A stretch of DNA of 64,000 nt from an uncultured Oscillospiraceae bacterium (lineage in GTDB: Bacteria; Bacillota; Clostridia; Oscillospirales; Oscillospiraceae), in assembly GCA_949935795.1 (NCBI GenBank), contig CATLFX010000009.1, positions 1-64,000 of the forward strand. Reading direction: 5' to 3'. Position 1 is the stretch's first letter. Each line of letters opens with the position of its first letter. The position numbers were made by a program, and so were the translations under genes. The notes below the pieces were generated by a model. It did no database searches. It was not told the origin of the DNA and saw only the letters and a list, made by a program, of their open reading frames with translations. This document shows, in pieces, positions 18,045 through 25,465 of the stretch.

Positions 18045-18047
18045 CGC

Positions 18048-18076
18048 TTGACAAATCCGCGCCAGCGGGTTATAAT
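18048..18076 (+). promoter_or_regulatory. Consensus sigma-A promoter P1
   Basis: TTGACA (18048-18053), 17-base spacer, TATAAT (18071-18076): both hexamers are perfect. No protein gene with a good start follows on the plus strand, which points to an RNA transcript. Confidence 0.8.
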
Positions 18077-18082
18077 AAGCAC

Positions 18083-18184
18083 AGTGAGTCCCGTGTTTGT
18101 TCCCCCGGGCAAGCGGTTTGGCTCATTCAAGGTTTGGAGTCTATGCTACGCACAGAACAACCGTCACTTGGCCGAGTGGCGGTT
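18083..18184 (+). ncRNA. Candidate small RNA, unit 1
   Basis: About 100 bases from promoter P1 to a hairpin with arms aaccgtcact (18159-18168) and agtggcggtt (18175-18184), loop tggccg. It shares blocks with unit 2, in order: gagtcccg/gagcccg, aagcggtttggctc/aagcggcttggctc, caag, ggag/ggaag, cagaaca and the hairpin. No U-run follows, so transcription may continue into unit 2. No convincing plus-strand frame is seen. The unit is antisense to a minus-strand frame ending RHSAK. Confidence 0.45.
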
Positions 18185-18238
18185 GACAAATTTCCCCGCG
18201 TCCGCTATAATAAAGATGAGGAGCCCGCAGGTGCTCAT
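18164..18238 (-). CDS. Possible short peptide ending NRHSAK (degenerate)
   Basis: A 24-codon frame beginning MSTCGLLIFII and ending FVNRHSAK, whose last codons fall in the unit 1 hairpin. It has no ribosome site. It shares its C-terminus with the better-supported peptide at 18298-18381. It may be a decayed paralogue or simply the reverse of RNA sequence; low confidence. Confidence 0.2.
   Translation of the reverse strand: MSTCGLLIFIIADAGKFVNRHSAK
18183..18211 (+). promoter_or_regulatory. Consensus sigma-A promoter P2
   Basis: TTGACA (18183-18188), 17-base spacer, TATAAT (18206-18211), perfect hexamers, 135 bases after P1. Its -35 begins inside the 3' arm of the unit 1 hairpin. Confidence 0.8.
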
Positions 18239-18325
18239 CTGAGAAAGCGGCTTGGCTCTACAAGTAAATCGGAAGTTCTAAAATGTCAGAACAGCCGTCA
18301 CTTGGCCGAGTGGCGGCTGTCCCTT
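18218..18325 (+). ncRNA. Candidate antisense small RNA, unit 2
   Basis: About 108 bases from P2 to an intrinsic terminator: arms cagccgtcact (18292-18302) and agtggcggctg (18309-18319), loop tggccg, then tcccttttt. The 3' end overlaps, on the opposite strand, the last codons of a 27-residue peptide that has a strong ribosome site. Convergent RNAs overlapping at a shared terminator are typical of type I toxin-antitoxin loci such as par/Fst. The promoter and terminator are seen; the antitoxin role is inferred. Confidence 0.55.
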
Positions 18326-18381
18326 TTTACCCGCACCGTCACAGTAAAACCGTGGACGTGGAACGTCAAGGTAATAGGCAT
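18298..18381 (-). CDS. 27-residue beta/basic peptide, candidate type I toxin
   Basis: The frame starts ATG 18381 behind aaagggggtgagtac, an excellent ribosome site, and encodes 27 residues: MPITLTFHVHGF, then alternating Thr/Val (TVTVRV), then a basic tail KRDSRHSAK. The pattern of a short hydrophobic beta-prone stretch followed by a charged tail fits small membrane-acting peptides. Its stop codon lies in the hairpin that terminates the opposing RNA. A small stem (cccgaaaggg-like) lies just upstream of the site. Too short for usual gene finders. Toxicity is a hypothesis. Confidence 0.5.
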   Translation of the reverse strand: MPITLTFHVHGFTVTVRVKRDSRHSAK

Positions 18382-18534
18382 GTACTCACCCCCTTTCGGG
18401 TTAGAGTAACCAAGCCGCCGGTCGTCTCTCAGAATCCTTCCCACAGAACTCCTCATTTTGATTCTACACCATTCGACCTGAAAAGTCAACGTTGCACCAA
18501 AGCACCAAAAATTAGAAAAAATTCACAGCCTCTA

Positions 18535-18563
18535 TTTACAGCCGTCCGGTTGTATGATACAAT
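18535..18563 (+). promoter_or_regulatory. Promoter of the cobalamin operon
   Basis: TTTACA (18535-18540), 17-base spacer, TACAAT (18558-18563), close to consensus and directly upstream of the riboswitch. Bases 18382-18534 hold nothing else recognised. Confidence 0.65.
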
Positions 18564-18577
18564 ATGACCAATTCGAT

Positions 18578-18700
18578 AACGTGCCAGCTGCAAGCCGTTC
18601 CGGCGGTCCATGGAATAGGGTGCGAGTCCCTGCGAGTCGGTCACTGTGATGCCTCCTTATATAATAAGGAGGATAAGTCAGATACATGGCAGTCTGGTTT
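18578..18700 (+). promoter_or_regulatory. Cobalamin riboswitch
   Basis: Conserved parts in order: gtgccagc, the core ggtgcgagtcc, the box gtcactgtga, a variable stem (cctcc...ggagg) and the closing aagtcagatacatggca, which match the B12-riboswitch consensus (ggtg.gaatcc, gccactgtga, aag.cagga.ac..gcc). It lies between the operon promoter and an intrinsic terminator before cbiD, so bound cobalamin should switch off the biosynthetic genes. Confidence 0.88.
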
Positions 18701-18755
18701 TCTGCCGAAACCGGAAGCATTACGACTTGACCGGCCCGCCCCAAATGGGGCGTGT

Positions 18756-18790
18756 GCGTTCCTGCTTTCAGCAGGAGCGCTTTTTTGTTT
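18756..18790 (+). terminator. Riboswitch-controlled terminator
   Basis: Arms gcgttcctgc (18756-18765) and gcaggagcgc (18771-18780) followed by ttttttgtttt. Its place between the riboswitch and cbiD makes it the likely expression platform for transcription attenuation. A smaller stem, cgcccc/ggggcg, lies just before it. Confidence 0.8.
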
Positions 18791-18832
18791 TCTACAGAGG
18801 GGGGACCGGTTACGGGGAATTTTGAACACTAT

Positions 18833-19951
18833 GTGCGCAGCGGGCGGTCCATGCTGCGCTGCGGGTACACCACGGGCACCTGCGCGGCGCTGGCGGCGGG
18901 GGCGGCGGCGGAGCTGCTGCTGACGGGCCGGGCCCCGGAGGAGGCGTCCCTGACCACCCCCAAGGGTCTGGAGGTGACCGCTGCCCTGACGGCGGCGGAG
19001 CTGCTCGAAAACGGGCTGGAGGCCCGGTGCGCGGTCCAAAAGGACGCCGGGGACGACTACGACGTGACGGACGGGATGCAGGTGTGGGCCACGGTGCGGA
19101 GAACGGACGCCCCCGGCGTGCGCATCGACGGCGGCGAGGGGGTGGGCCGGGTGACCAAGCCCGGCCTGGACCAGCCCGTGGGCGAGGCCGCCATCAACCG
19201 GGTGCCCCGGCGGATGATCGTGGAGCAGGTGGAACGGGTCTGCGCCAGACTGGGCTTCACGGGGGGCATGGCAGTGGTGATCTCCATCCCCGGCGGGGCG
19301 GAGCGGGCGGCCAAGACCTTCAACCCGGTGATGGGCGTGGTGGGAGGGCTGTCCATTTTGGGCACCTCCGGGGTGGTGGAGCCCATGAGCGAACAGGCCA
19401 TTGTGGACACGATCGCCGTACAGATGCGGCAGGCGGCGGCAGAGTCGAGCAATCTGATTTTGACCCCCGGCAACTACGGGGAGGATTTTTTGAAAAATAC
19501 CGGGCTGGACGGCCTGGGGGCGCCGGTGGTGAAGTGCTCCAACTTTCTGGGGGAGGCGCTGGACATCGCCGCTAACCAAGGATTTCAGCGGGTGGTGCTG
19601 GTGGGCCACGTGGGCAAGCTGGTGAAGGCGGCGGGTGGGATCATGAACACCCACTCCAAATACGCCGACTGCCGGACGGAGCTGTTCTGCGCCCACGCCG
19701 CCCTGCGGGGGGCAGATGTCGAACTGTGCCGGAATTTGATGGCCGCGGCCACCACCGACGCCTGTATCGGGCTGCTGGATCAGGCCGGGCTGCGCCGGGC
19801 GGTGCTGGACAGTCTGATGGACGCCATCCAGCTCCATCTGGAGCGGCGGGCGGCGGGGGCCTATCAAATCGGCGCGGTGATGTTTTCCAACGTGTACGGC
19901 CCTCTGGGCCAGACGGAACAGGCAAAGGAGATTTTGGAGGGATGGAAGTGA
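18833..19951 (+). CDS. cbiD: Cobalt-precorrin-5B C1-methyltransferase CbiD
   Basis: Methylates C1 of the corrin ring in the anaerobic B12 pathway. Signature LRCGYTTGTCAALAA near the N-terminus, then GITGFGGA-type segments replaced here by VMGVVGGLSILGTSGVV, and LVGHVGKLVKAAGGIMNTHSKYADCR near the C-terminus. About 372 residues, usual length. The start is doubtful: a good Shine-Dalgarno (gagggggg) ends at 18804, but the codon at the right distance is ACG (18812), where homologues would be expected to have ATG. The next in-frame starts are GTG 18833 and ATG 18851. First gene of the riboswitch-controlled operon. Confidence 0.9.
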   Translation: MRSGRSMLRCGYTTGTCAALAAGAAAELLLTGRAPEEASLTTPKGLEVTAALTAAELLENGLEARCAVQKDAGDDYDVTDGMQVWATVRRTDAPGVRIDGGEGVGRVTKPGLDQPVGEAAINRVPRRMIVEQVERVCARLGFTGGMAVVISIPGGAERAAKTFNPVMGVVGGLSILGTSGVVEPMSEQAIVDTIAVQMRQAAAESSNLILTPGNYGEDFLKNTGLDGLGAPVVKCSNFLGEALDIAANQGFQRVVLVGHVGKLVKAAGGIMNTHSKYADCRTELFCAHAALRGADVELCRNLMAAATTDACIGLLDQAGLRRAVLDSLMDAIQLHLERRAAGAYQIGAVMFSNVYGPLGQTEQAKEILEGWK

Positions 19952-20643
19952 AAAAAGGCGTCTGCTACGGCGTAGGGGTGGGCCCCGGCGACCCGGAGCT
20001 CATCACTTTGAAAGCGGTACATATTTTGGAGCGGTGTCCCGTCATCGCCGCGCCCCAGACCAAGAGCGGCGAGATGCTGGCCCTGGACATCGTCCGGGGG
20101 GCGGTGGACCTGGAGGGCAAGACCATCCTGCCGCTGTATTTCACCATGGAGCGGGACAAGGCCCTGCTCCACGCCGCCCACGAGAGGGCGGCGGACGCCA
20201 TCCAGGCCCGTCTGGACGCGGGAGAGGACGTGGCCATGCCCAATTTAGGGGATGTGTCCATCTACGCCACCTGGGGGTATCTCATGGACATTTTGAACAG
20301 CCGGGGGTACGAGACGGTGATGATCCCCGGCGTACCCAGCTTCTGCGCGGCGGCGGCAAGGCTGAACGCCACCCTGGTGAGCTGGGGGTCTCCCCTGCAC
20401 ATCATCCCGGTGGGCAAGGGGCCGGTGGCCTCGCTGGTGGGCCAGCCCGGCGGCAAGGTGCTGATGAAGGCGGGCCGGGGCCTGGCTGAAATAAAGGAGG
20501 CGCTGGCGGCCTCCGGCCAACTGGACCGGGCGGCGCTGGTGGAGGACTGCGGCCTGCCCACAGAGCGGGTGTGCACCGACTGGGAGCACATACCGGAGGA
20601 CGTGGGCTATTTTGCCACCGTCATTGTGAAGGAGGAAAGCTGA
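19942..20643 (+). CDS. cbiL: Precorrin-2 C20-methyltransferase CbiL
   Basis: A 233-residue SAM-dependent corrin/porphyrin methyltransferase. N-terminal motif GVGVGPGDPELITLKAV, then GEDVAMPNLGDVSIYATWGYL and MIPGVPSFCAAAARLN, as in the tetrapyrrole methylase family. The NLGDVSIY segment and the short length mark the C20 enzyme. The start overlaps the end of cbiD by ten bases and follows ttttggaggg. The enzyme acts early, on (cobalt-)precorrin-2. Confidence 0.92.
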   Translation: MEVKKGVCYGVGVGPGDPELITLKAVHILERCPVIAAPQTKSGEMLALDIVRGAVDLEGKTILPLYFTMERDKALLHAAHERAADAIQARLDAGEDVAMPNLGDVSIYATWGYLMDILNSRGYETVMIPGVPSFCAAAARLNATLVSWGSPLHIIPVGKGPVASLVGQPGGKVLMKAGRGLAEIKEALAASGQLDRAALVEDCGLPTERVCTDWEHIPEDVGYFATVIVKEES

Positions 20644-20644
20644 C

Positions 20645-21421
20645 ATGGTGCATTTTGTGGGAGCGGGCCCCGGAGCCCCTGACCTCATCACCCTGCGGGG
20701 GGCGGAGCTGGTGAAAGGGGCCGACATTGTGATCTACGCCGGGAGCCTGGTGAACCCCGCCCTGCTGGGGCTGGCGAAAGAGGGGTGTACCATCTACAAC
20801 AGCGCCGAAATGACCCTGGAGCAGGTGCTGGACGTGATGAAGGAGGCCCAGGCCAAGGGGCTGGACCTGGTGCGCCTGCACACCGGGGACCCCTGCCTGT
20901 ACGGGGCCATCCGGGAGCAGATGGATGAGCTGGACAAGCTGGGGATACCCTGGGACGACACGCCGGGGGTGTCCAGCTTCTGCGGGGCGGCGGCAGCCCT
21001 GGGGGCGGAGTACACCCTGCCCGGGGTGAGCCAGACCGTCATCATCACCCGGATGGCGGGCCGCACTCCGGTGCCGGAGAGGGAGAGCCTGGAGAAGCTG
21101 GCCTCCCACGGGGCCTCCATGGCCATCTTCCTGTCCGCCGGGATGCAGGAGCAGGTCCAGGCGGCGCTTCTGGCGGGCGGGGCCTACACCGAGGACACCC
21201 CCGCCGCCATCGTGTACAAGGCCACCTGGCCGGAGGAGAAGATCGTCCGGTGCACCGTGGGCAATTTAGCGGCGGCGGGAGACGCGGCGGGCATCTGGAA
21301 AACCGCCATCATCCTGGTGGGGGGCTTTTTGGGCCAGAGCTATGAGCGCAGCAAGCTCTACGACCCTGGGTTCACCACCGAATTCCGGCAGGGGACCGAT
21401 TCCCCCGCCCAGGGAGGCTGA
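20645..21421 (+). CDS. cbiF: Precorrin-4 C11-methyltransferase CbiF
   Basis: 258 residues. The tetrapyrrole methylase motifs MVHFVGAGPGAPDLITLRG, GSLVNPALL, VRLHTGDPCLYGAIREQMDEL and TPGVSSFCGAAAALG are typical of CobM/CbiF, and SQTVIITRMAGRTPVPE is the C11-specific loop. Starts one base after cbiL's stop, behind gaaggaggaaagctgac. It methylates C11 of (cobalt-)precorrin-4. Confidence 0.95.
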   Translation: MVHFVGAGPGAPDLITLRGAELVKGADIVIYAGSLVNPALLGLAKEGCTIYNSAEMTLEQVLDVMKEAQAKGLDLVRLHTGDPCLYGAIREQMDELDKLGIPWDDTPGVSSFCGAAAALGAEYTLPGVSQTVIITRMAGRTPVPERESLEKLASHGASMAIFLSAGMQEQVQAALLAGGAYTEDTPAAIVYKATWPEEKIVRCTVGNLAAAGDAAGIWKTAIILVGGFLGQSYERSKLYDPGFTTEFRQGTDSPAQGG

Positions 21422-21425
21422 GAAC

Positions 21426-22172
21426 ATGGCAAAACGGCTGTATGTGGTGGGGCTGGGCCCCGGAGACCAGAAATATTTCACTGCCCAAGCCCAGGCCGCC
21501 CTGGAGGACGCCCAGGTGCTGTGTGGTTACACGGTGTATGTGGACCTGGTGTCCGGGCTGTACCCGGACAAGGAGACCTACACCACCCCCATGACCAAGG
21601 AGATCGACCGCTGCCGCTGGGCGCTGGAGACGGCGGACAGCGGGAAGACGGTGGCCCTGGTGTGCAGCGGGGACGCGGGGGTGTACGGCATGGCGGGGCC
21701 GGTTTTACAGCTGGCCCCCCAGCGGCCCGAGGTGGAGGTGGCGGTGGTCCCTGGGGTGACCTCCGCCCTGTCCGGCGCCGCCCTGCTGGGGGCCCCCATC
21801 GGCCACGACTTCTGCGTCATCTCCCTGTCCGACCTGCTCACCCCCTGGGAGGTCATTGACAACCGCCTGCGGCGGGCGGCGGAGGGGGACTTCTCCATGG
21901 TCCTCTACAACCCCGCCTCCCACAAGCGCCCGGATTATCTGCAAAGGGCCTGTGACATCCTGCTCAGCGCCGGGGTGAGCCCCAGCACGGTGTGCGGCTA
22001 CGTGCGCAACACCGGCCGGGCGGGGGAGGAGTCCCGGATTTTGACCCTGGGAGAGCTGAGGGACGCCCAGCTGGACATGTTCTCCACGGTGTTCATCGGC
22101 TCGTCCACCACCCTGGCGGACCACGGGCGGATGGTCACCCCCAGGGGCTACGAGAAAAAGCGGACGCTATGA
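21426..22172 (+). CDS. cbiH: Precorrin-3B C17-methyltransferase CbiH
   Basis: 248 residues. Motifs LYVVGLGPGDQKYFTAQA, CGYTVYVDLV, LVCSGDAGVYGMAGPVL and VVPGVTSALSGAALLGAPIGHDF with SLSDLLTPW and VLYNPASHKRPDYL are those of CobJ/CbiH, which methylates C17 and helps ring contraction. The ATG at 21426 is four bases after cbiF's stop. It has no fused ferredoxin or CbiG domain, which matters because no separate cbiG is found in this operon. Confidence 0.94.
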   Translation: MAKRLYVVGLGPGDQKYFTAQAQAALEDAQVLCGYTVYVDLVSGLYPDKETYTTPMTKEIDRCRWALETADSGKTVALVCSGDAGVYGMAGPVLQLAPQRPEVEVAVVPGVTSALSGAALLGAPIGHDFCVISLSDLLTPWEVIDNRLRRAAEGDFSMVLYNPASHKRPDYLQRACDILLSAGVSPSTVCGYVRNTGRAGEESRILTLGELRDAQLDMFSTVFIGSSTTLADHGRMVTPRGYEKKRTL

Positions 22173-22912
22173 GATTTGTGTTGTTCAGCGGCACCACCGA
22201 GGGGCGGCGGCTGTCCCGCGCCCTGGCGGCGCTGGGAGCGCCGGTCACGGTGTGTGTGGCCACCGAGTATGGCCGGGAGGAACAGGGGGAGTCGGCGGGG
22301 ATCACGGTGCTGTCGGGTCGGATGGACGAGGTCCAGATGGCCCGGACCGTGGCGGGGGCGGAGCTGTGCGTGGACGCCACCCACCCCTACGCCGTCCAGG
22401 CCAGCCGGTCCATCCGGGCCGCCTGTGAAGGGGCGCGGGTGCCCCTCCTGCGCCTTCTGCGGGAGGAGAGCCCGGTCCCGGCAGGGACGGAGGTATTCTC
22501 CACCGCCCAGGCGGCGGCGGAGTGGCTGAAAACCACCCAGGGCAATATCCTGCTCACCACCGGGGCCAAGGAGCTGGGAGTTTTCGCCCCCCTGGGCGGG
22601 GACCGGCTGTACCCCCGGGTGCTGCCCCTGGCGTCCAGCCTGGAGGCCTGCGGGGCGGCGGGGGTGCCCAGCAGCCATATCCTGGCCCTCCAGGGCCCCT
22701 TCTCCCAGGAGCTGAACGAGGCCCTGATCCGGCAGCACCACATTGCGTATCTGGTCACCAAGGACGGAGGCCCCGCCGGGGGCTTCGGGGAGAAGGCGGC
22801 GGCGGCTCAGGCCGCGGAGGCCAAACTGCTGCTCATCCGCCGCCCCCGGGAGGAGGGCCTGGACTACGAGACCGTATTACAACGATGCAGGGAGATGATG
22901 GAATGCGGGTGA
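22169..22912 (+). CDS. cbiJ: Precorrin-6A reductase CbiJ
   Basis: 247 residues. The start MRFVLFSGTTEGRRLSRAL (NAD(P)H-binding) and VDATHPYAVQASRSIR, then ILLTTGAKEL and HILALQGPFSQELNEALI with YLVTKDGGPAGGFGEK, are conserved blocks of CobK/CbiJ. It reduces the ring after C1/C11/C17 methylation. The start codon overlaps the stop of cbiH (ATGA), so the two are translationally coupled. Confidence 0.94.
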   Translation: MRFVLFSGTTEGRRLSRALAALGAPVTVCVATEYGREEQGESAGITVLSGRMDEVQMARTVAGAELCVDATHPYAVQASRSIRAACEGARVPLLRLLREESPVPAGTEVFSTAQAAAEWLKTTQGNILLTTGAKELGVFAPLGGDRLYPRVLPLASSLEACGAAGVPSSHILALQGPFSQELNEALIRQHHIAYLVTKDGGPAGGFGEKAAAAQAAEAKLLLIRRPREEGLDYETVLQRCREMMECG

Positions 22913-24102
22913 CGTTGGCCTCCCTGGGCGGGGGCCGTGAGGAGACCATGACGGCGGAGTGCGCCGCCGCGCTGAGAGAAGCCGGGTGTATTTTGGGGGC
23001 GAAGCGGCTGTTGGACGGCCTGCCCCAGGGGTGCACGGACAACCGAATCGCCGCCGTGAAGCCCCAGGAGCTGCTGGACGGCATTTTGCGCCAGAGCTGC
23101 GACTGCGTGGTGGCCTACAGCGGCGACGCCGGATTTTATTCCGGGGCCAGGGGCCTGCTGCCCCTGCTGGCGGAGCGGGACATCCCCACAAAAGTGCTGC
23201 CCGGCGTGTCCAGCGTACAGCTGCTGTCCGCCCGGCTGGGCCTGCCCTGGCAGGACTGGGAGCTGGCGTCCGCCCACGGGCAGGACTGCGACCCGGTGGC
23301 GGCGGTGTCCAAGGGCAGGCCCGCCTTTTTCCTCACCGGCGGAGCGCTGGGGCCGGGGGAGCTGTGCCGGCGGCTCACGGAGGCGGGGCTGGGCGAGCTG
23401 TCCGTCACCGTGGGGGAGAACCTGGCCGCTCGGTCGGAGAAAATCACCTTCGGCTCGGCGGCGGAGCTGGCGGGCCAGCCCTTCCCCTCCCTGTCGGTGA
23501 TGCTGGCGGAGGCCGCGCCCCGGTTTGAGGACCGCAGTCCCGGCCTGCCGGATGAGGTTTTCATCCGTGGGCAGGTGCCCATGACCAAGCAGGAGGTGAG
23601 GGCAGCCGCCCTGGCCAAGCTGGCCGTCCGCCCCGGTGACACCCTTTGGGATGTGGGGGCGGGCACCGGGAGCGTCAGCGTGGAGCTGGCCCTGGCCGCG
23701 CCCCGGGGGCAGGTGTACGCCGTGGAGTGCCAGGAGGAGGCATGCGCTCTCATCCGCAAAAACAAAAAGAAATTTTCCGCCTGGAATTTACAATTGGTAG
23801 AGGGGCAGGCCCCCCAGGTCCTCCGGGACCTGCCCGCCCCGGACGCCGTGTTTATCGGCGGCACCAAGGGGAACATGGAGGAGATTGTGGACCTGACGCT
23901 GTACAAAAACCGGTTGGCCCGGGTGTGCGTCTCCGCCATCGCGGTGGAAACCCTGTCCGCCGCCGTGACGGCGCTGACCAGCCATGGGCTGGAGGCTCAG
24001 GTCACCCAGATCGCCGTCAGCCGGACCAAGGCGGCGGGGGGACTCCACCTGCTCATGGCCAACAACCCCACCTTCCTCATCACGGGGAACTGCCATGGTT
24101 GA
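22903..24102 (+). CDS. cbiET: Precorrin-6Y C5,15-methyltransferase/decarboxylase CbiET (fused)
   Basis: A 399-residue fusion. The CbiE part (about 1-195) shows LASLGGGREETMTAE, VVAYSGDAGFYSGARGLL and LPGVSSVQLLSARLG with DWELASAHGQDCD. The CbiT part (about 200-399) shows DEVFIRGQVPMTKQEVRA and the SAM-binding WDVGAGTGSVSVELAL, with VFIGGTKGNMEEIV. Together they methylate C5 and C15 and decarboxylate the acetate at C12. The ATG 22903 overlaps cbiJ by ten bases; ATG 22885 is an alternative. In many bacteria E and T are separate proteins. Confidence 0.95.
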   Translation: MRVTLASLGGGREETMTAECAAALREAGCILGAKRLLDGLPQGCTDNRIAAVKPQELLDGILRQSCDCVVAYSGDAGFYSGARGLLPLLAERDIPTKVLPGVSSVQLLSARLGLPWQDWELASAHGQDCDPVAAVSKGRPAFFLTGGALGPGELCRRLTEAGLGELSVTVGENLAARSEKITFGSAAELAGQPFPSLSVMLAEAAPRFEDRSPGLPDEVFIRGQVPMTKQEVRAAALAKLAVRPGDTLWDVGAGTGSVSVELALAAPRGQVYAVECQEEACALIRKNKKKFSAWNLQLVEGQAPQVLRDLPAPDAVFIGGTKGNMEEIVDLTLYKNRLARVCVSAIAVETLSAAVTALTSHGLEAQVTQIAVSRTKAAGGLHLLMANNPTFLITGNCHG

Positions 24103-25465
24103 GCTGATAATATCCGCCCCCGCCTCTGGCAGCGGCAAAACGGTGCTCACCTGCGCCCTGCTGGCGGCGCTGAAGGACCAGGGGCTGGACCCCTGTGCCT
24201 TCAAGTGCGGGCCGGATTACATCGACCCCATGTTTCACCGCTCCGCCCTGGGGGTGGACAGCCACAACCTGGACCTGTTTCTCTCGGCTGAGGACACCGT
24301 CCGGGAGCTGTACCGCCGCTACGGCGGAGGGCACGGCTCCGTGGTGGTGGAGGGCGCCATGGGCTTTTACGACGGCCTGGGCGGGTCCACCGACCGGGCC
24401 AGCGCCTGGCACGCGGCCCACACCCTGGACCTGCCCGTCCTGCTGGCGGTGCGGCCAAAGGGAGCCAGCCTCACCTTAGCGGCCCAGATCAAGGGGCTGG
24501 CGGCCTTCCGGTCCCCCAGCCACGTCGCGGGGCTGTTCCTCAGCGACTGCTCCCCCATGCTGGCCAAGAGCCTGACCCCCATGCTGGAGGAGGAGACAGG
24601 GCTCCCTGTGGCGGGATACCTGCCCCACATGGAGGAGGCGGTGTTGGAGAGCCGCCACCTGGGCCTCCAGACCGCCGGGGAGATTAAAAATCTGACCGCC
24701 CGCATCCAGCGGGTCGCCCGGACGCTGGACGACACCCTGGACTGGGAGAAATTTTTCACCCTGTTTGACCGCCGGGCGGGCTGGGAAACGCCCCCGCCCT
24801 CTCCGGCCCGGAGGGGGAAAGCGGTCCATGTGGCAGTGGCCCGGGACGAGGCATTCTGCTTCACCTACGCCGAGACCCTGGACGCGCTGGAGGATGCCGG
24901 GGCGGAGCTGGTGTTTTTCAGCCCCCTCCACGACGAAAACATCCCGGAGGCCGCCTGTGCCCTGTACCTGCCCGGAGGCTACCCGGAGCTGTACGCCGCC
25001 CAATTGGCGGAGAACGGGTCCTTGCGGGAGTCCGTCCGAGCGGCGGTGTCTGGCGGTATGCCCACCGTGGCGGAGTGCGGTGGGTTTTTATACCTGGGCC
25101 GGGCCCTGGAGGGAATGGACGGCAAACCCTACCCCATGGCGGGGTATCTGCCCGGAGAGGGCCTGCGGAAGGAGCGGCTGGTGCGGTTCGGCTACACGGA
25201 GCTGGCTGCGGACACGGACAGCCTGCTGTTCCGGGCGGGGGAGTCCGTCCACGTCCACGAGTTCCACTATTGGGATTCCACACAAAACGGGGAGGGGCTC
25301 ACCGCGGTCAAGCCCCTGACAGGGCGGAGCTGGAGATGCGGCTTCGTCAATGAGCGGTTGTACGCCGCCTTCCCCCATCTGTATTTCGCGGGCCGCCCCG
25401 AACTGGCCAAGCGGTTTGTCCAGGCGGCAAAGCTCTATAGAAAGGAACGGTTCCACCATGAGTAA
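24095..25465 (+). CDS. cbiA: Cobyrinate a,c-diamide synthase CbiA
   Basis: 456 residues. N-terminal P-loop SAPASGSGKTVLTCALL, KCGPDYIDPMFH and GAMGFYDGLGG are the ATP-dependent synthetase half. The C-terminal class I glutamine amidotransferase half has LPGGYPEL, nucleophile Cys in TVAECGGFLYL and VHVHEFHYW. It amidates the a and c side chains using glutamine. It overlaps the end of cbiET by eight bases. The glutamine-binding cysteine is present, so it should be active. Confidence 0.95.
   Translation: MVELIISAPASGSGKTVLTCALLAALKDQGLDPCAFKCGPDYIDPMFHRSALGVDSHNLDLFLSAEDTVRELYRRYGGGHGSVVVEGAMGFYDGLGGSTDRASAWHAAHTLDLPVLLAVRPKGASLTLAAQIKGLAAFRSPSHVAGLFLSDCSPMLAKSLTPMLEEETGLPVAGYLPHMEEAVLESRHLGLQTAGEIKNLTARIQRVARTLDDTLDWEKFFTLFDRRAGWETPPPSPARRGKAVHVAVARDEAFCFTYAETLDALEDAGAELVFFSPLHDENIPEAACALYLPGGYPELYAAQLAENGSLRESVRAAVSGGMPTVAECGGFLYLGRALEGMDGKPYPMAGYLPGEGLRKERLVRFGYTELAADTDSLLFRAGESVHVHEFHYWDSTQNGEGLTAVKPLTGRSWRCGFVNERLYAAFPHLYFAGRPELAKRFVQAAKLYRKERFHHE

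Noticed and set aside
18161..18182. ggccgagtggc resembles the D-arm of tRNA-Leu/Ser.
   Set aside because: No acceptor stem, anticodon loop or T-arm is found around it, and the sequence is explained as a hairpin loop and arm.
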